The notes under the pieces were generated by a model. The model was not told the origin of the DNA. It did not search any database and saw only the letters and a list, made by a program, of their open reading frames with translations. Positions 12,370 through 24,599 of a DNA stretch of 64,000 nucleotides are shown in pieces; within the stretch, counting starts at the first letter, position 1; every line of letters starts with the position of its first letter. The stretch spans positions 22,911,094-22,975,093 of the forward strand of contig NC_084772.1 of assembly GCF_028858725.1 (NCBI RefSeq), given 5' to 3'. The DNA comes from Colius striatus. Taxonomy: Eukaryota > Chordata > Aves > Coliiformes > Coliidae. The translations under genes and the position numbers were made by a program.

Positions 12370-12612
12370 GAGGTTAGGACTGGACCCCCTTGCTTTCTGA
12401 ACTCTTTCTAAGAGCAGTCTGGGTGCAGCCAGATCCAGTCTTACCTGCTGACCTTAATGAAGAGCTCAGACTGGTGCTGGCACAGAGTCGGTTTATTACA
12501 GCTCGAGCTGGACACCCTCTTAGGAGAGCAGTCCCGAACGAAGAAATCGCTGGGTTTTTATACCTTACAATCAGAAGTTCCCCTCCCCTCTTGCAGTGAC
12601 TCAGGCCAATCA
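12370..12612 (-). mobile_element. Retroviral-type LTR fragment, minus orientation
   Basis: On the minus strand there is a TATA box (GGTATAAAAACCC, 12564-12552) followed about 60 bases later by AATAAA (complement of 12492-12497), the spacing expected for the U3-R part of a long terminal repeat. The block adjoins a CR1 fragment. I cannot define the termini or family, and no internal viral genes are visible. Confidence 0.5.
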
Positions 12613-12715
12613 TAATCATAGAATCACAGAATCATTTTGGCCGGAAGAGACCTTTGAGATCATCAAGTCCAACCTTTGTCCCATCCCTATCAACCACTAG
12701 ACCGTTTCCCTAAGT
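12613..12715 (-). repeat. CR1 LINE 3' end, minus orientation
   Basis: AATCATAGAATCACAGAATC followed by a TTGGCCGGAAGAGACC-like block and ATCATCAAGTCCAACC is the reverse complement of an avian CR1 3' end, retaining the repeated terminal octamer. Confidence 0.9.
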
Positions 12716-15700
12716 ATAAAATTATATTTGAGTAATATCTGAGCCTGGAGTCTTTTTGTTCCTTTGTCTGTCTGTCTGCAGACTGTTCTTTCTTACCTTG
12801 GAAGCCGGTTTCTGTTGCTTATCTCAGAAGTCACAGGTTTATGCAGATTTATAGTTCTCTTATATTATCTGCACGTGAGTGTCATCAGCGTCACCAGTCT
12901 TTCATTAGGACAGTTTTCTCCCCTTCTGATTTACCTCCTTTAGTGCCACACGACTCCCAGTGCTTTGTCTTCTGAAGTTTGTTACCAAGGCCTAAGCACT
13001 CCTAAGGTTGTTCAGCTTTAGCCAATCCCAATTAATCCTAGTTTTGCACAGTTAATTCTAGTATTTTATATTCAACTTACTTTAATTGCCAACAGTAAGA
13101 AGGAGGTCTTCTTTTTTTTTTTTCTTTTTACATGTGAAGTTAGTTTTGGTTAATTTACTAGGTCTCTTGAAGTCTGTACCGAAAGGAAGTTTGCTGAGCA
13201 ATTGTGCTCCTTTCAGTGCTGACCTTCAAAGATCTGATTACTCGATTCCAACATTAGTTGTCTTACGTGACAAACAAATAACTATCTCTGTAAGCAAGAG
13301 CTAAATGATCATCCACTGCACGATTTTTTTCTTTCCTCCTTCCTTCTTTTCTACCATTCTGGATCTGGAAAGTGCACTGTTTAGAAAACAGACTTTCTGG
13401 GATCCATGCTACCGCTCACTGTATTTTTTACCCTTCCTGGTAAAACCGCATAGCTTTCTGTAATGTATCTGTTCTCTTAGCAAGCCATGACAGATGCTAC
13501 ACACTTTGCAACTCGGCATTTTATCAGAGCTAGTTTAAGTGATGAGGAAAGTCGTTCCTCTGTTGGCCAGTTTGTATAATTATTTTCCTTTGTGAGATAT
13601 GTAAGAATAGCTGTTCTGGGACAGACCCAGGGTTCTAGTCTAGGATCTTGTCTCTGTTAGTGGCCGCTAATGGACAAGCTCAGTGACAGAGATTACAGGA
13701 CTGTCAGCTAAACTGCATGTGCAGATGCTTTTCAGATCGTATTTTGAACACTTGCATTGGCTTGTGAAGAGATGATTCTGACTCAAGAATTTGTTAGAAG
13801 TAGGTTTTTTATTATTACACTCTTTGCTAGAGATCTCCAGGAAGAAATAATAACAGAAAAGAAGTAATCACAGAAAAGGAATACCATTGTAACTGTTATT
13901 AAAATTATTTATGCTTAGCTGTATTCGCTATGTACAAAAAGCACGTATAGTGATTCCACCAAGTATTGCGATACGTCAGATGTCTCAGCCGAGAGCGGCG
14001 GTGGTTGCTGGAGCGCTCTGTGCAGCAATGCCGTGTTCCTCGTGGTCTTTTTTCCTGCCTCTTGTAGATTCTTCACTACTTCTGGTCAAACCAATTTTGT
14101 GAGTTGATGAGGAGGTGCTTGATAGAGTGTTTGTCACTTGAATGGAAGCCAAAGTAGCAGTAGTGCTAGGACAACTAGCCCCTCTGTTACTTTTCCCTTT
14201 TCTCCCACGTTTTTAGTCAACAGCTCTAGTCGGGCAGGTGCAGCCACAAGGAAGCGCTGCTGAAGAGTAGGGAAATGTTTAGGCTACCGTCACTTAACAT
14301 ATAATTTATTCTTCTTACGATGGGCAGATTAGTTCAGGCACAAATTATGGACTAATACGTTAGCTGCTTTTTGTTAGCATGTTGCGATCTGCAACAGTAC
14401 TTGGGTGGGAATCAGAGTGAGGAGAGGTCCAAGAGGCAGTCCATACAGACTCGAATTTTTTAAAATGGCTTTTGATTTGACCTCTACATGTTTTATTCCT
14501 CACTTCTCTACCCCTCACCGATAAAGTATAAAGAACAATTAGTGTTTACAGTTCTGCAGAGTGGGTTTGATTAGAGTGGAACAGCAGCTCTGCGCAGCTA
14601 GAGTGGAAACATATTAATACTTCTGAAAGCATCATCCAGTCTCCAAAAGCTATGTAGTGGGTTAGACTGTAAGGAGCTGCAGAGTGCAGTCTTAGTGCAG
14701 AAAATGGCTAACATTTTTCAGACAAGAAAAAGATTTGAGATAGTTACGGCTGGCTAGCTTTCAAGCACAGATTCTGATTAGAGAAACTCCTTGAACCAGA
14801 AAATGCAACTGCTCTTCCACTTTAACTTAGATTATTTCATTACCTCCATTTGGCGGAGCGTCAATGCAGGCTGCTGGATTGCTGATAATTCTCACAGCGT
14901 ATAAATGATTCTCTGAATCTGTATCTTACAAGGGAGAGAGGGTACTTTGGGAGAAAAACTTCGACAAGCAACTTAATACCTTACTCATTTCTCTTATTCT
15001 TCTTACAAGGTACTCTTATGGTACCGAAGGTAGGTGTTTTTATTGACTCCTTTTTCCCGCTCAGCTCATAGTTCTGCTGTTTTTCTTGGCTTACAAACAA
15101 AAGTTTAGGCACAAAATTGTGCTCATTTAAGGTAGAGTCCATTTGTTTATATTGCAAAGAGATGTTGAGGCGGCGGAAAGAGACAAAACTGCCCATTTCT
15201 GCTGTCTCTTTGACCATTTATTTCAGCATTTGCTACTAATTTGTAGTCTTTTTCATGTTTCATTAAACTAGCACCAAGGACTGAATGCATTATTATGTCA
15301 AATGAGTGTTTATCTATATTCTCTAGACTGTGTGGTTCACTTTCAAGAGTCCAGAGTGTGTCAATACACGTGCCTCTCACTGTAATGAGAAAACAAATTG
15401 TCTAATTGCAGCTAGATAGCAAATGCTTCTATGTAAAACTTTGGAGATGATCCGCATATGCAAGGATTCTTATTTTCCTAATACTGTGCCTGCCAACAAG
15501 TACTGACAAATGGAATCTGAAAAAGTGAGAGCATGAAGGGGTAGGTGCCAAAACCCCCTAGTAAACAGTTGTGAGGAGCACATCTCGCTTCAACTCAGGC
15601 TTCAAAGTGAAACAGAAGTCCACTTGGGGTTAATGTGTCTCAGATTTTTCAGGAGTTACGTGCAGACTAATTCTAACACAGAAAAGGATAATTCCTTAGA

Positions 15701-16233
15701 TGCAGACTGAGGGTATTCAGTCGTGGGGTTTATGTGCTCCAGCCTGAATATGTCAGCTGCTTTTTCATTTTAACATCTGTAGCCAGATGCAGCTTCGGGT
15801 GACGGGTTTTCACCCATCACCCGCCTTTTGGAAAACAGAGGGTCGTTGTAAGCATCAGTTGGTGTAGTGTCCTACTGTCACTGCAGTACAGCGCTCACGT
15901 TAGATAAGATTATGACTTTATTTTAGTAGCCACAGTTAGGAATGTTCCCATTTACTCCTTTTAAGGGATAGAAGCCCTTGTAATGTTAGACCTAAATGGA
16001 AATAACACGATTCACAGAATTGTTGGTTTTTTTGTTCCTTGTCAATATTTGTCAGAATTCAAGTAGAGGGCTTTGTGTGTTTGACGCATCGATTAAGGAA
16101 ACGAGTAGTGCCAAGTACCGACGTGCATATTTGAAAAAAGGTTTTACTAATGCAAGAGTTTGTATTGTGTAAGTTTTATCATTATTGTGCCACAGGAGCA
16201 ACAGTTCACCAGCATATTCCTTCTCTTTTTCAG

Positions 16234-17443
16234 CTGTTTTTATTGCTTTTCCTCGGTGAGAATGGCACGGATTCGGATTCCTAGCACAATCGTTATACTT
16301 TTTGTTACGGTTCAAACTGGATTCTTGCTCTTCATGTATGCTCGGTACAGTAGCTTCATGCCTCAGTCTGAGCAGAAACCATCTCAGGTGCACATCCTCA
16401 TTCTCTCTTCCTGGCGGTCGGGATCTTCTTTTGTGGGTCAACTTTTCAGCCAGCACCCCAGCGTCTTCTACCTGATGGAGCCTGCGTGGCACGTGTGGGT
16501 AACCATGTACCAGAACAGTGCCAAGGTCTTGCACATGGCAGTGCGGGACCTAGTCAGGTCGGTCTTTCTGTGTGACATGTCTGTGTTTGATGCTTACATG
16601 CCTTGGAAAAGAAACTTATCTGATCTTTTCCAGTGGGCAGCGAGTCGGGCTCTGTGTTCAACTCCTGCTTGCGACTCCTTTCAACGTACTGACATAACCA
16701 GTGAAATGGCATGCAAGACACTTTGTGGGCGGTACCCATTCAGCAAGGTGGAGGAAGCTTGTAAAACCTACAGCCACGTTGTCATCAAGGAGGTTCGATT
16801 CTTTGACCTGAAAGTACTCTACCCCCTTCTCACAGATCCCTCCTTGAACCTCAAAATTATTCATTTGGTCCGTGACCCCAGGGCAGTCGTCAAGTCACGG
16901 GAACAGTCTGTCAAAGCATTGGCTCGCGACAATGGAATTGTTTTGAGTACCAATGGCACGAAAGTGGAAGACAGCAAATACAAAGTAATGCAAGAGATTT
17001 GTAGAAGTCATATTCAGATTTATGAAACGGCTACTCTAAAGCCACCCGCTTTCCTTAAAGATCGCTATTTGATGATCCGTTTTGAAGATCTGGTAAGAGA
17101 CCCGGTATCAGGGATCTCAGAAATGTATAAGTTTGCAGATCTTAGTTTGACCCCCACACTCAGAAGCTGGATCTATAATATCACACACGGACAGGGACCG
17201 GGAAAAAAAAAAGAAGCCTTCAAAATCACATCTCGAGATGCAGTTAGTGTTTCACAGGCCTGGAGGAATGTCCTTTCCTTCCAGAAAATTCAGAAAATAC
17301 AGGAAGTGTGCAGAGGTGCTATAAACATGCTTGGCTATCAGCTGGTGGATTCAGAAAAAGAACAGAGAGATCTGTCGTTGGACTTAGTGTTGCCAAGACG
17401 ACAAAATCAATTCAGTTGGTCATCATTTAATTCAAAGCACTGA
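16234..17443 (+). CDS. CHST5/6: N-acetylglucosamine/galactose 6-O-sulfotransferase, CHST5/CHST6 clade
   Basis: A coding exon opens after an acceptor CAG at 16231-16233, and the ATG at 16262 starts a 393-residue protein. An upstream in-frame ATG at 16160 would lie in the intron. The protein is a type II Golgi membrane enzyme: a signal anchor at about residues 9-27, then the 5'-phosphosulfate-binding loop of the PAPS donor (SSWRSGSS, 49-56) and the 3'-phosphate-binding motif ([13 protein letters not shown], 201-213). Conserved blocks [34 protein letters not shown] and RFEDL follow. Possible N-glycosylation sites are Asn118, Asn231 and Asn306. The family transfers sulfate to C6 of GlcNAc or Gal in keratan sulfate and mucin-type glycans. 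CHST6 is the corneal enzyme. Length and single coding exon match the family. One copy is seen where human has two, so it is probably co-orthologous to both. Confidence 0.95.
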
Positions 17444-17715
17444 GACTTTTTTTCGAGTGTTTTCGGGGGTGGGTAGACGGTTGAGTATTTGTCTGTTGTG
17501 CAGCATATAGGTAGTTTGGAAATCCTTGGCTGAGGTGTTTAACTGTCTTCCTGTCTGCTGATTTTCCTTAATGAAAGGAGGTTTTTTTCTGACTTTCTTA
17601 CAGCACAAAAACAAAGAAGCCTGAGAAATTCCATGAGATCCCTGCCATTTGCAAATTTACAGCTGAGCTGTGCTGTTCTCAGGATTGTTTTAAAAAAATA
17701 ACTTAAGTACTTTCT

Positions 17716-17721
17716 ATTAAA
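17716..17721 (+). terminator. Candidate poly(A) signal of CHST5/6
   Basis: ATTAAA about 270 bases past the sulfotransferase stop codon is the nearest acceptable poly(A) signal. The true end could be further downstream, since these genes often have long 3' UTRs. Confidence 0.35.
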
Positions 17722-18899
17722 AGATGAAATTTCAAAGATACCTTTGTTCATTGATAATTAACTTCTGTCTTCATGCTTTAAATGTTTAAGAATCTTGGTT
17801 CTCAATTTGTGTAAATGGAAAAAAGTAGAAACTAAATTAATTTACTTGACTTTTGCCTGACTCTCTTCTTTTGCTTATAAAGTTGTTGTGCAGTTGTGTA
17901 TTCTCTTGATGTTTGGAATTTTAACATAAAATGTTCTCTGAGAGCTAGGGCAACTGCAGCAGTTCTGTTGTAAAAGGATTGAGCGGGAGGTGTCATCTTG
18001 TGGCTAAACTCTCTGCTTACTTGTTGTATAACTGTAGCGACAAAATGTGTTCCCCTATGTCGGAACATTGCCGAAGGAACACTTAACCTCGGGATATTTC
18101 TTTAAAGGGGATTTTAGTTGCTTCCCCAGCTTTGTTGGTGCAGCAGGGGAAGGCCTCTGGCCACCCTGGAAAGCTGTCTACAATGATGAAAAGATACTTT
18201 TTCCCATTTTGTCCTGGTCATTTTGAAAAATCTATTGGCCAATAATTTCCTGGGTTACTACCTGATGCAAAGGACTAATCTGCTGTCCCTCCTGGCTCTT
18301 TTGAGCTTTCAGCAGCTCAGTCAATGTATCACCTTCTGGATCCTACTCTGGCAAGGCTCCCCATTCAATTTGGCAGATTGACCTTCTGGAACAGCCCCCG
18401 AATCGCGGGCTCATCTTTACCAGGTGAGCCTTGTGAGTTCAGACATCCTCCTTTTTCCCAAAGAGCCCCGTGAGTGTGTGTGACCATTTTTGTTATATGC
18501 TCTGACTTTTAATTTCATAATCAAGATATGCAGTGTTTGTGCCAGAACCGAAGGCCGTGAAGCTGAGGGGACGGGAACATCTCTGTGAGGAGATGAAGCG
18601 GTTTTGCCGGGGCCAGGTTTTTTGGTAGCGAGGGGAGCTACAGGGGTGGCTTCTTTAAACAAAGAGTCGCCAGAAGCATCCCCTGTAGCTCATAGGGTTA
18701 GGGCCAGTCAATTCTAAGCTGAACCCTACACCTGACCTAGGCCTGGCCAATTAGCGACTGAGGTAACACCGCTGTGAATAACTTATTCGAGAAGGGGAAG
18801 AAGTTGTCGCGCAGTTGCAAAACTGCAGCAGCGACGAGTGAAAATGTGAAAACCTCTCTGTCAGTGGTGAAGGAGGGGGAGGAGGGTTAGGCACTTTGG

Positions 18900-19729
18900 C
18901 ACTGAAAAGGCTCCCCCGTGACGTGTGGTGAGGACCATGATGAAGCAGGTTGTCCCCATGCAGTCTACGGAGGACCACCGGGAAACAGAGACCCACTCGC
19001 AGCCCGTGGAGGAGCCCACGCCGGAGCAGGTGGATGCCTGAAGGAGGCCGTGAGTCTGTGGGAAGCTCATCCTGGAGCAAGTTCCTGGCAGGGATTTGGG
19101 AGTCTGTGGGGGAGGTGCCCACGCCGGAGCAGATTTGCTGTCAGGACTCGTGATCCCGTGAGGGACACAGGCTGGAGCGGTCTGTCCCTGAAGGACCGTT
19201 CTCACGGTGGGTGACCCACCTTGGGGCAGGGCGTGATGAGCTGCCCCCGTGGGAGGCCCCATGCCAGAGCAGTTAGCGAGGAGCTGCAGCCCATGGGAAG
19301 GACCCACGCTGGAGAAGTTCGTGAGAGACTGTCTCCCGCGGGAGGGACCCCACAGTGTAGCAGTGGGAAGTGTGAGAAGGCCTCCCCGTGAGAAGAAGCA
19401 GCGGCAAAGTCCATCTGTAATGAACTGACTGCAACTCTCATCCCCTGTGCCGCTGAGGGGAAAAGGAAAGGGAGTCTTGGGAAGAGGAGGAGCGGGGAGA
19501 GGTGTTTTTAAGATAGTTTTCATTTCTCATCTCCCTGCTCTTACTGTTTCTTTAATAAATCAAACCTTTTTCTCCCCAAGCTGAGTCTGTTTTGCCCGTG
19601 ACGCTAACTGCCGAGTGATCTCTCCGTTCTTAACTCACAAGCCATTTGTTATATTTCTCTCTCTCTCCCATCTAGTTTGGGAGGGGGAGTGATTTTATAA
19701 CTTGGTGGACTCCAGGCTAAACCACCACA
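18900..19729 (+). mobile_element. Endogenous retroviral LTR (ERVL-like), plus orientation
   Basis: The block contains the serial phrases typical of a common avian LTR (GTGGGAAGGACCCACGCTGG, GGGAGGGACCCCACA and similar), then AATAAA at 19554-19559 and a terminus TAAACCACCACA ending at 19729, which resembles the TAAACCACGACA end of this class. No viral coding region is attached, so it is probably a solo LTR or the 3' part of a decayed provirus. The left boundary may extend to about 18670. Confidence 0.7.
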
Positions 19730-19734
19730 GGAGG

Positions 19735-19915
19735 AAAGGCTACGAGACCTGAGGCCGTTGAGCCTGGAGAAGAGAAAGGATCTTATAAATGGTAATAAAT
19801 GCCTAAAGGGTGGATGTAGAGAGGATTTGGCCAGGCTTTGTCTGTAGAAGTGGCAGGACAAGGGGTAATGGGCACAAGCTGGAAGAAAAGAAGTTTCATT
19901 GGCACAGGAGGCTGC
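19735..19915 (+). repeat. CR1 LINE fragment, plus orientation
   Basis: The series GAGCCTGGAGAAGAGAAAGG, CCTAAAGGGTGGATG, GGACAAGGGGTAATGGGCAC and AAGCTGGAAGAAAAGAAG is the well-known region of avian CR1 a few hundred bases before its 3' end. It abuts the LTR terminus at 19729. Confidence 0.85.
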
Positions 19916-20309
19916 TGCTCTGGGGGCTTCACCGCCATCCCTCTCGCTGCTCTGCCGCTGGGGGTCCTGTGCTGGAGCAGCTCTGCTCTGGGCCTGCGGG
20001 GGGGCTCGGTGCCAGGGGTTTGGAGGCCAAATGCCGCCTGGGGGTTGGTGCCAGCGGTTCACTGTAGGGGCCAGTTGTGCAGCTTCAGCAGCTCTCTTTG
20101 CCACACAGCCTGGTTTTTGCAAAGCTCTGATTGGTGCTGTTCGGCCCCTTTGCTGCCTCTTTATCGGTGAAGCCACCACTGCCTGTGATCCCATCCCTTT
20201 CATAAAACGTGCCCTTGCTGGGGCAAAGCTCTTTGCACAGGTGCTCTAGGATGGGGGTCTGTAGCAATGACCCGCATCGGAGGCCAGCGTGTTCCCTCAC
20301 GATCCCAGA

Positions 20310-20530
20310 GTTAGGCAGAGAGGAACCTGCTGAGGTTCAGCGAGGGTGAGTGCAGAGTCCTGCCCTGGGGAGGAACAACCACCTGCCCCAGCACAGGCTG
20401 GGCGTGAGCTGCCCGAGAGCAGCTCTGAGGAGAAGGACAGAGGATTTCTGGTGGGCAGCAAACTAAGCATGGTACAGCAGCGTGGCCTCATGGGCAAGGG
20501 GGGCAGTGACATCCCCGGGGCATGAAGAGA
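20310..20530 (+). repeat. CR1 LINE fragment, plus orientation
   Basis: GAGGAACCTGCTGAGGTTCA, GAGTCCTGCCCTGGGGAGG and GAGCAGCTCTGAGGAGAAGG are characteristic CR1 reverse-transcriptase-distal sequence. It lies further 5' in the CR1 consensus than the fragment at 19.8 kb, so the two are separate or rearranged insertions. Confidence 0.85.
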
Positions 20531-21689
20531 ATGTGGGCGCCAAGTTGAGGGAGATTCTCTTTTGGTTGGGGTGGGAGTTGGGGGTGGGTCTGGGGGTGTT
20601 GGGGGCTGGTGGAGGCGGAGCTGGACTGTTTGAAGCCCGTGTTGGCTCCGGCAACCGGCTGCGAGGGGCGGGTTGGAGCCGATTGAAAGGTGCCCGGGTT
20701 CAGGCAGCCACCGGCTTCGGGCTGGAGCTCAGGAGCGGTTCGGGTTCCAGGTGGCACTGGGAAGGCACCGAGAGGTGCCTGAAACTGCCTAGTGTCTGAA
20801 ATTATGTTTCCGTGTTTCATTTTTCAGAATTTCTGAGGCCATCAGTTACACCATGGAATTGTTGCCCAGGGCTGGACAGAAACAGACATTACAATTGATA
20901 TAATAATAAACATATCTTTAAATAACCGTCAATTTCATAGGCACGGGGTAAGTTTATGCTGTAGTCTCTTGACACGTCAGGACCATTTGTCTTTTGTAAT
21001 CCGATACAAGACTTTGTTCTGGCATTCCTTTTGATTTAAGTGTTGCTGTTTTGGTCCACATCCACAGACCAGCTCACGTGAATGAGCACGCAAACACCTC
21101 CCTGGGAGGTCAGCTAAGAGTTATCCAGCCTTGCAACGCTGCCTCGGATAAAGTGGAGATTGTGGTTTGCAGCTTCTCTATAGCAGCAATGGTTTTGTTT
21201 GCAGTGTTCTTAATTTTACTTGAATTCACTAGGTATTAACTGTACAGTCCCGAAGGAGGGTTTGCCCACCCTCCACCTGGGCAAAAGCTACTAGAAATTG
21301 CTCCACCATGTTATGCCAATGCACTGACAGTCATGTGTGTGAAAGAAGGCGAGGGGCAAATGGTGCATGAAGTGCTTGTCCAACTGACAATATGAAGGAA
21401 GTCTCTCTTCCTCCCTGTTTATGGTCCTATGTTCCAGCTGGGGAGAAATGGTCCCAGGAGTTCCATCAATTCAAAAAAGATATATATTACTCCCTATCTG
21501 TATAGGCCCGTGTCTGAGCTACTGTCTTCTGTGATCAAGGGAGGAGTTACACAGGGTACACACACCAGGGTATCCTGTGGGTCTACCTACGCAGCCATGG
21601 AGAGGACACGAGAAAGTGTAACGGAAAGCTCACTTTGTCCCTGTAGGAACAGGTAGGTGAGTTACAAGGGAAAGCAGAAATAAAAGGGG

Positions 21690-22110
21690 ATTCATCATGG
21701 AAGAATGTTACTCGGGAGCCACTCATGCAACAGCACTTGTAATGACTGCTTAGGGTCCAGAGGGTTGGGTTTCAGCTGGATTTGGTTCAGTATCAGTGTT
21801 ACAGGTCTCCAGCGAGAGGAGCGTATGTAAGAGCAGAACCAGCAGAGGGGCGCTCTTTCTTTTTTCTCTTCCCCCACCAGACCGGACGGAGCATCGGAGC
21901 TTTCCTACGAGCGACTGCCAGGGGTGCCCTGGACTCGTGGCGGTGACTATCGTACCTTTTCCCTCTTTGTCTCCCTCTCATTCTTTTCTTTGCTTCTCCC
22001 ACTTTCTATTGTTGATTGTTGTGGGGAAAATAAAGTAATTCAGCACTCGACTCCCCAACCAACTTGTCAGGAGCTTACAGTAAACAATTTGCTTTGTGAC
22101 CAGAGACATT
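21690..22110 (+). mobile_element. Possible LTR fragment
   Basis: The block ends in a pyrimidine-rich stretch, an AATAAA at 22028-22033 and sequence resembling an R-U5 junction. No terminal repeats or viral genes could be defined, so this is a weak call based on overall appearance. Confidence 0.25.
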
Positions 22111-22309
22111 TTTGAGAAGGGATTCTCGCAGGGCCTAATTCTGTTCTGTCATTCTATCCTCTTTGGGACATAGCTCCACTGCAACACAGGTGGTACAGAC
22201 TAAAAGCACGGAAACTAAAGCATGTTATGCAGGGGGAGTTGAAAAGAATTACTTAAACTATAGACAAGGGTGCGAAGTGTTGGAATAGACAAATCTCTCA
22301 GTTTATTTT

Positions 22310-22560
22310 ATATATAAAGGGCACGGGGCCTCAGAGCAGACTCACCGCTGGCATTTCTGCCGGACGTAAAGGCACAACCATTCACCATCTCCTTTGTGCC
22401 TCGGGCCACGTTTCCAGCTGCCGGGCTCGGGGTGAGCGTCTGCGGTTGGGTCTGGGCGAGAGGGTGAAGTGCTGCGGCGCTGAAGCCCCGGCCTTCTGTT
22501 CCCAAAGAACGGAACCCGGGCTGCTTAGATTTCTGTTCTGCGTATCCATTGTAGTTCACC
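22310..22560 (-). other. Exon-like open segment, minus strand, unknown gene
   Basis: On the minus strand an open frame of 83 codons runs from VNYNGYAEQKSKQPG to a consensus donor, GCCAGCG followed by GTGAGT. The composition is unlike the AT-rich surroundings and is rich in codon-like third-position G/C. The upstream acceptor is weak. I do not recognise the product. It could be an exon of a gene whose other exons lie to the left, or chance. Confidence 0.25.
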
Positions 22561-22969
22561 GATTCTAATTTTCAATGGTTTTATTATTTCCTTAGTCATC
22601 TTTGCCTTTAAATTTGTCTGTTGCCTTGTATCCATTTGCTGTCTTTGCTCTATTTGTTTTCCTTTTCCCTTGCCTCTCCTTGTTTTTTTTTCTTTCTAGA
22701 TCCATTTTAGTTTCTGATCCCATTTCGTAACCTTTTCCCTTTATTTGCCTAATACCCATTGATTTTATTTGTTCCTCCTGTGCCTGCTTTTGTTCCATTT
22801 GCCACTCCTAATTTTTTTCCTTATTTATATTGAAGCTGCTAAATGAGCGTTACCAAGTGAACAAATGTTTAAAACTACTGACTTTCATGGCAACCATATG
22901 CTCAGTCTGTAGAAGAATCAAGGTGAAAAACAAATGCATCTACTGAGCCTCAGATATTTCTCCAAACTA

Positions 22970-23230
22970 ACTCTTTCTTCCCTAATCTAAGAAGTCGTAA
23001 ATAGTGATGGACCACGAGGCATTTTTGCAGAGACAGCCACCAGCAAGGGGAAGAGAAAGATAACCGGGCGATGATAACAAAAGGAGTGCCTGTGCCGAAG
23101 CGAGCAGAATCTAGGAGTTCATCCAGCAGATAACTGAGGAAGACCATCAGAAAGACCCCCTAGAGGAAGCAAGTGACCACCGCAGCGACTGCAAAAATGT
23201 GAAATAGACGCAATTCCTGTGAAGTGATGA
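22970..23230 (-). other. Exon-like hydrophobic segment, minus strand, with a stop
   Basis: After an acceptor TCTTTACAG on the minus strand a frame encodes a hydrophobic stretch (FAVAAVVTCFL, then a TAG, then GVFLMVFLSYLLDELL), suggesting two membrane spans of a small tetraspan-like protein. The TAG between them and a later apparent frame change near VIIA indicate a decayed copy if it was ever coding. No family is recognised. Confidence 0.25.
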
Positions 23231-23319
23231 ACTGTAAAGATGTTTAAATAGGCACGTTTATAGCAAATAACCCCTTGAAAAGTGTCGAATGTTCACGTTT
23301 TGACATATAAAAGAAGCAT

Positions 23320-23460
23320 ACTTCAGTCTTTCCGCACGCACGTTTGGCGGAAGGATCCTCCGAGCATCCGGCGCCACATTAAAGAATACCTGCTTCATAA
23401 CAGCTCTGTTGTTACCGAGTCTTTATTTGGTATTGGCATTTGGGAATATACTTGGTTCCA
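23320..23460 (+). mobile_element. Possible LTR R-U5 fragment
   Basis: Sequence with GCATCCGGCGCC, ATTAAA, CTCTGTTGTTACCGAG and CTTTATTTGG has the appearance of the poly(A)/U5 part of an avian endogenous retroviral LTR. Boundaries are not defined and there are no attached viral genes. Confidence 0.3.
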
Positions 23461-23799
23461 TACAAGAGGAATTTGAATCCCTTTTACAATTAGCTGGCTG
23501 CTAAGTTCAGAACATTCTGGCAGCTCTAGTATCAGCCGGTGAGTTCTGCAGTATACAGAACTGTCTTTGGTATGTTAACATTAGTTGTAATTTGGCTTTT
23601 GACTACTCGTGTTCCATTCACTGGATTATAGTTGTCCTGCAGTATCGATTGTCAAGATTGATGTGGATATCAGTCAGAGTCTAAGCCCAGCCGCCCCCGG
23701 CCCCTCTGACACCCCATGACAAGCTGGAACACAGGGGGACTTATTTTCTACCAAAATTGCCTTGCCTTCTAACAATTATTGTGGGTAATGTAACTGAAG

Positions 23800-24150
23800 A
23801 TGCACCGCCCCACCACCTCCAGGGCTTTGACAGAGTGCCCGCAGTTAGTGCAGCTCCGCAGCCGCGCGCTGCGGCGTCGACCCTGACAATTTACCCGGTG
23901 CCTTCGCTCCGTGGCGAAAAGCCGGTACCGCAGCCCCTGTCGATGGCCGGTAGCCGGTAGCGCCATCCCGTGGCGAAGAGCCGGAACGGCCGCGCCCGGT
24001 AATAGCTGGTGCTCGGTACCGCCGCCATGTGGACAAACTGCGGTCCTGCGACCCGAGACACGCGCATGCGCAGTGACGCCCGTGACAGCGCTGCAGCTGC
24101 GCATGCGCAGCGGCGCCTGTAACACCGGCAGCGGGGATCTTTTCAGCTAT
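23800..24150. promoter_or_regulatory. Orphan CpG-rich segment with two NRF1 motifs
   Basis: A short CpG-dense island in AT-rich DNA carries two perfect GCGCATGCGC palindromes (24062-24071 and 24099-24108), the core binding site of NRF1, which is typical of housekeeping CpG promoters. It also contains several near-repeats built on CCGGTAGC/CGTGGCGAA. No gene start is identified beside it. Confidence 0.45.
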
Positions 24151-24299
24151 ATTTCGTAAATTATTAGGGTTACAGCTCTATTAGCAATGGCATTTGGTTT
24201 AATTGTATACGCACTAGCAGACAGAGCGTAAATTTAGGGTTAAAAGGAGCGAATTTGAGTACAATTTAGAGAGATAGCTCAGTCCTCCGAACCACCATT

Positions 24300-24560
24300 C
24301 TATGGTCCGGAAGTCCTCCAGAGCGTGTAAGCGACTGTCAGTCCTCCGGAAATCATGCTCTACGGGCCGAAAGTCCCCCAAAGACCGGAAGCGACTGTCA
24401 GTCCTCCGGAACTTGCGGAAGTCCTCCAGATCCCGGAAGCGACTATCAGTCCTCCGGGATTCACAGTCTATAGGCCGGAAGCGACTATCAGTTTTCCAGC
24501 AGGTGCACTCTATGCGCTGGAAGTCCTCCAGGGGACCACGAGTGCTCGTCAGCCCCCCAG
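24300..24560 (+). repeat. Degenerate minisatellite, GCGACTRTCAGTCCTCCGG type
   Basis: GCGACTGTCA or GCGACTATCA recurs at 24331, 24391, 24439 and 24481, each with CAGTCCTCCGG or a variant after it, and each preceded by a GAAGTCCTCCAGA-like block. Spacing falls from 60 to 48 to 42 bases, so the units are of unequal length. Confidence 0.7.
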
Positions 24561-24599
24561 AACACGCGCTACAAGGACAGTTCCTACCAAAGTAGGAAA

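Larger units (their letters stand above)
10351..16230. other. Probable CHST5/6 5' intron, no coding exon seen
   Basis: About 6 kb of AT-rich sequence holding an LTR fragment and a CR1 fragment. No exon, RNA gene or tandem array is apparent. If the island at 9.5 kb is the promoter of the sulfotransferase gene, this is its first intron. Confidence 0.45.

Noticed and set aside
18751..19523. Frames of 123-220 codons across the LTR at 18.9-19.7 kb as possible retroviral protein
   Set aside because: They cross the repeated phrases of the LTR itself and show no protease, polymerase or envelope motif.
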